37,853 nucleotides of DNA from Tannerella sp. (GTDB taxonomy: Bacteria; Bacteroidota; Bacteroidia; Bacteroidales; Tannerellaceae), in assembly GCA_031278765.1 (NCBI GenBank), contig JAITJX010000184.1, positions 1 to 37,853 on the forward strand, in the 5' to 3' direction. Each line of letters begins with the position of its first letter. Positions within the stretch are counted from its first letter, which is position 1. The translations under genes and the position numbers were made by a program. Positions 35,790-37,853 of the stretch are shown piece after piece. The notes beneath the pieces were generated by a model. The model was not told the DNA's origin, ran no database searches, and was given only the letters and a program-made list of their open reading frames with translations.

Positions 35790-37853
35790 TTATCGAACTG
35801 CTATTTTATATACCTTGCCGTCTTTGAGCGTGACGATGTACAGGCCTCTGTCGAGGGTCATCCTGCTGAGGCCGGAGGGTATTTCCACTTTCCTGTTCAA
35901 CACGCCCGTTATGCTGTATATGCTCACAACATCCTCCTTCGTCACGTTTATATATAACGTGTTGCGATGCGCCCAGAGGCGCCGTCCGGCAATATTTTCA
36001 TTGCCTACCCATGAGGCGGTTGAATGTTCCGGGCCGAAACTGATCGTCCACGGTTCTACTACCTGGCGGATGATGTACGTCACCGAGCCGTCGGATTCCT
36101 GTACCGATGTGGCGTCGAGATCTGCATCTGTATGCGAATAGAAGCCGTAGGCGTGGGTTTTCAACGGGGCAGTGTTCCACGTCAGATTCATTTCAAAGTC
36201 ATTATGACCTTTCACATAATTGCGTCCCACCTTATGGGGGGCTTCTTCGCCGTTTACTTTTACATAATTGAAGGTAACGCCGTCAATTTCGGGAAGATCA
36301 ACGTAACGCTGTATTTCGGGCATCGGGAATTTCGTTACGCAAAGATATACTTTGCCCGTTTCCGAGAAGTCGAGCGTATAGTAGCGGTCTCCGTGACGCT
36401 CTTCGAGAAGTACGATGTTTTTTGCGTATTCCGCGCCTGTGCCTTCATCGTCGACGTATTCCATAAATAAATAGCAACCGTCTGCGAGGGTTTCGATTTC
36501 AGGCTGTACTGCCAGACTTATTTTTCCCCTAAACCTGATCTCGCCCTGAACGCTAATGGTATCGGTTTGCATACAGTCTACAATCTCGCCCTGACTGTTG
36601 ATACGGCAATTTCTGTCGCTCACGGAGATGCGCAGGATGGAATACTGTTCCATCGTGAGGTCATGAACCGTCAGGCGTCCCTGTCTGTGGGGCGTCCGGC
36701 AGTCCGATTCCATCAGTGAGGAATAGCCCGGCGCAAGGATGCCGCCTTCTTTCACAAGCACATTCTCATGGATATGACCATAGCCGCCTGCTACCGTAGT
36801 CGGTACTACCGTGAGGGTATTTTCGTCCGGAAGGCTTAATTCCGAACCCGGCTCCAGGTGAAGATGCCTCATATAGATGCCTTTGTCGTTCATGATTTCG
36901 TCCATTTGTACCGGAGTGGCGAGCACAAATTTGCCCGAACGCTTCTCGGGAATGGACGGGTCGGTATAAAATTCGACTTTGTTGCGGATTCGCAGCAGGT
37001 CGGTACGTATGAAGGCGTTCACGTATTCGCCGCCGCTTACATTGTCGTATGCGTCGGAAAGGAACGAGATGCGTGCGTTGTTGGCCACTACCGTGTTGAA
37101 AATCGGCAGTTTGAAGTCGTGTTTGAAGGCAACGATCACATCGCCGCCCGTGCGCGGAGTGGCTTCACGTCCGGCCTGCGATTTGCCGTTCGGGGCGTTG
37201 TATGCCGTCTCGCCCTGTTCGGTGCAACGCTGGTAGCCTAATTCGACGACCGGAAGGCCGCGGTCTTCCATGACAATGGAGGGTCCCATTTTTTCAAGTT
37301 TCAGCGGATCGCGGTAGATGTCTTTGTAGTTTCCCAGCGTCGCGCCGCGATCGTTGATTACGCCGTAACGCATATCGCTGTTGCGCTGCGTTGCGTCGGT
37401 CGTGAACGGTTCCAGCTCGATAGCGTTGCGGTAAAGGCCGTCGAAGATGACGCTGTCGTGGAAGATGAGGCTGTCGGTTTTTAGCGTGATTTTCGTACCG
37501 GCGTCTTTGCCTGTATGAGCGTCTATTTCTGCGTGACCGAAGAACTCGATCACGGGGGCTTCAAGCAGCGATTTCTGGCCGTTTGTATGGATACGGGCGT
37601 CGTCGTGGAAGCCGATGTATGTCATTTCGGGGATCTCCCGACTCGTTGCGCCTTCTGTAGGCCAGGAAGACTTCCTGTCGCAGCCCTCGCACGTTGCGCG
37701 GCGTTTTTCGGGACAGTTCGTCCCGACGCCGTCGAACTGCGATTTGATGTACAGACCGTAACCGGCAACCGTTTCGCCGTGCAGCGTTCCTCCGACCGGT
37801 ACGGCTGCAAGACCGCTGCCGGCGCCGCCATAATACGTGAACTTCGTGAACAG
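35790..37853 (-). CDS. C-terminal part of a large truncated surface/adhesin-like protein with T9SS-like C-terminal sorting domain
   Basis: Frame is open past the ORF-track Met at 37625 to the window edge (manual: LFTKFTYYGGAGSGLAAVPVGGTLHGETVAGYGLYIKSQFDGVGTNCPEKRRATCEGCDRK...EMTYIGFH). C-terminus VVSIYSITGVLNRKVEIPSGLSRMTLDRGLYIVTLKDGKVYKIAVR. Confidence 0.8.
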   Translation of the reverse strand: MFTKFTYYGGAGSGLAAVPVGGTLHGETVAGYGLYIKSQFDGVGTNCPEKRRATCEGCDRKSSWPTEGATSREIPEMTYIGFHDDARIHTNGQKSLLEAPVIEFFGHAEIDAHTGKDAGTKITLKTDSLIFHDSVIFDGLYRNAIELEPFTTDATQRNSDMRYGVINDRGATLGNYKDIYRDPLKLEKMGPSIVMEDRGLPVVELGYQRCTEQGETAYNAPNGKSQAGREATPRTGGDVIVAFKHDFKLPIFNTVVANNARISFLSDAYDNVSGGEYVNAFIRTDLLRIRNKVEFYTDPSIPEKRSGKFVLATPVQMDEIMNDKGIYMRHLHLEPGSELSLPDENTLTVVPTTVAGGYGHIHENVLVKEGGILAPGYSSLMESDCRTPHRQGRLTVHDLTMEQYSILRISVSDRNCRINSQGEIVDCMQTDTISVQGEIRFRGKISLAVQPEIETLADGCYLFMEYVDDEGTGAEYAKNIVLLEERHGDRYYTLDFSETGKVYLCVTKFPMPEIQRYVDLPEIDGVTFNYVKVNGEEAPHKVGRNYVKGHNDFEMNLTWNTAPLKTHAYGFYSHTDADLDATSVQESDGSVTYIIRQVVEPWTISFGPEHSTASWVGNENIAGRRLWAHRNTLYINVTKEDVVSIYSITGVLNRKVEIPSGLSRMTLDRGLYIVTLKDGKVYKIAVR

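Noticed and set aside
35456-35827. ORFs encoding LDTLCIFSPALRKR repeats
   Set aside because: Translation of the palindromic repeat in the ClC 3' region; overlaps ClC and the terminator, with no homology-like features.
37622-37831. 69-aa minus-strand ORF
   Set aside because: Out of frame within the larger surface-protein reading frame, which is open through this region.

Overview
This 37.9 kb window looks like a Bacteroidales (Bacteroidota) chromosome segment. Evidence: recurrent TAnnTTTG (-7) promoter boxes, a T9SS-like C-terminal sorting domain, a Bacteroidota-type Rho with a long low-complexity insert, and sodium-pump methylmalonyl-CoA decarboxylase genes. Most of it is housekeeping or metabolic: GH125, PAP2, aldose epimerase, esterase, tRNA-Ser(GCT), an archaeal/non-discriminating-type AspRS, Nif3, a zinc-ribbon coiled coil, TilS, Rho, RpoN, mmdA/oadG/biotin carrier/mce, a NamZ-like DUF1343 protein, an SSS symporter, a GT2, an ECF sigma operon, a nucleotidyltransferase, hexokinase, GH18, TcdA, GuaA, TsaC-like, a sugar transferase and ClC-CBS. 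Both ends are truncated minus-strand surface-protein genes (YDG-repeat N-terminus on the left, T9SS-CTD protein on the right). No CRISPR array, transposase, prophage or complete defence system was recognised. The signals most worth a second look are: (1) three 17-bp palindromes spaced exactly 42 bp apart just after the ClC gene; (2) a strongly paired, ORF-less ~150 nt element between rpoN and the mmd operon (ncRNA or leader); (3) a stand-alone class IIb aaRS OB-fold ORF directly upstream of AspRS; (4) a 37-aa Pro/Trp-ending ORF in the leader of the YDG surface protein; (5) a nested inverted-repeat element beside a HEPN/MNT-partner remnant; (6) Rho with AT-hook-like and Gln-rich segments. All calls come from reading sequence and provided translations; no database search was run.
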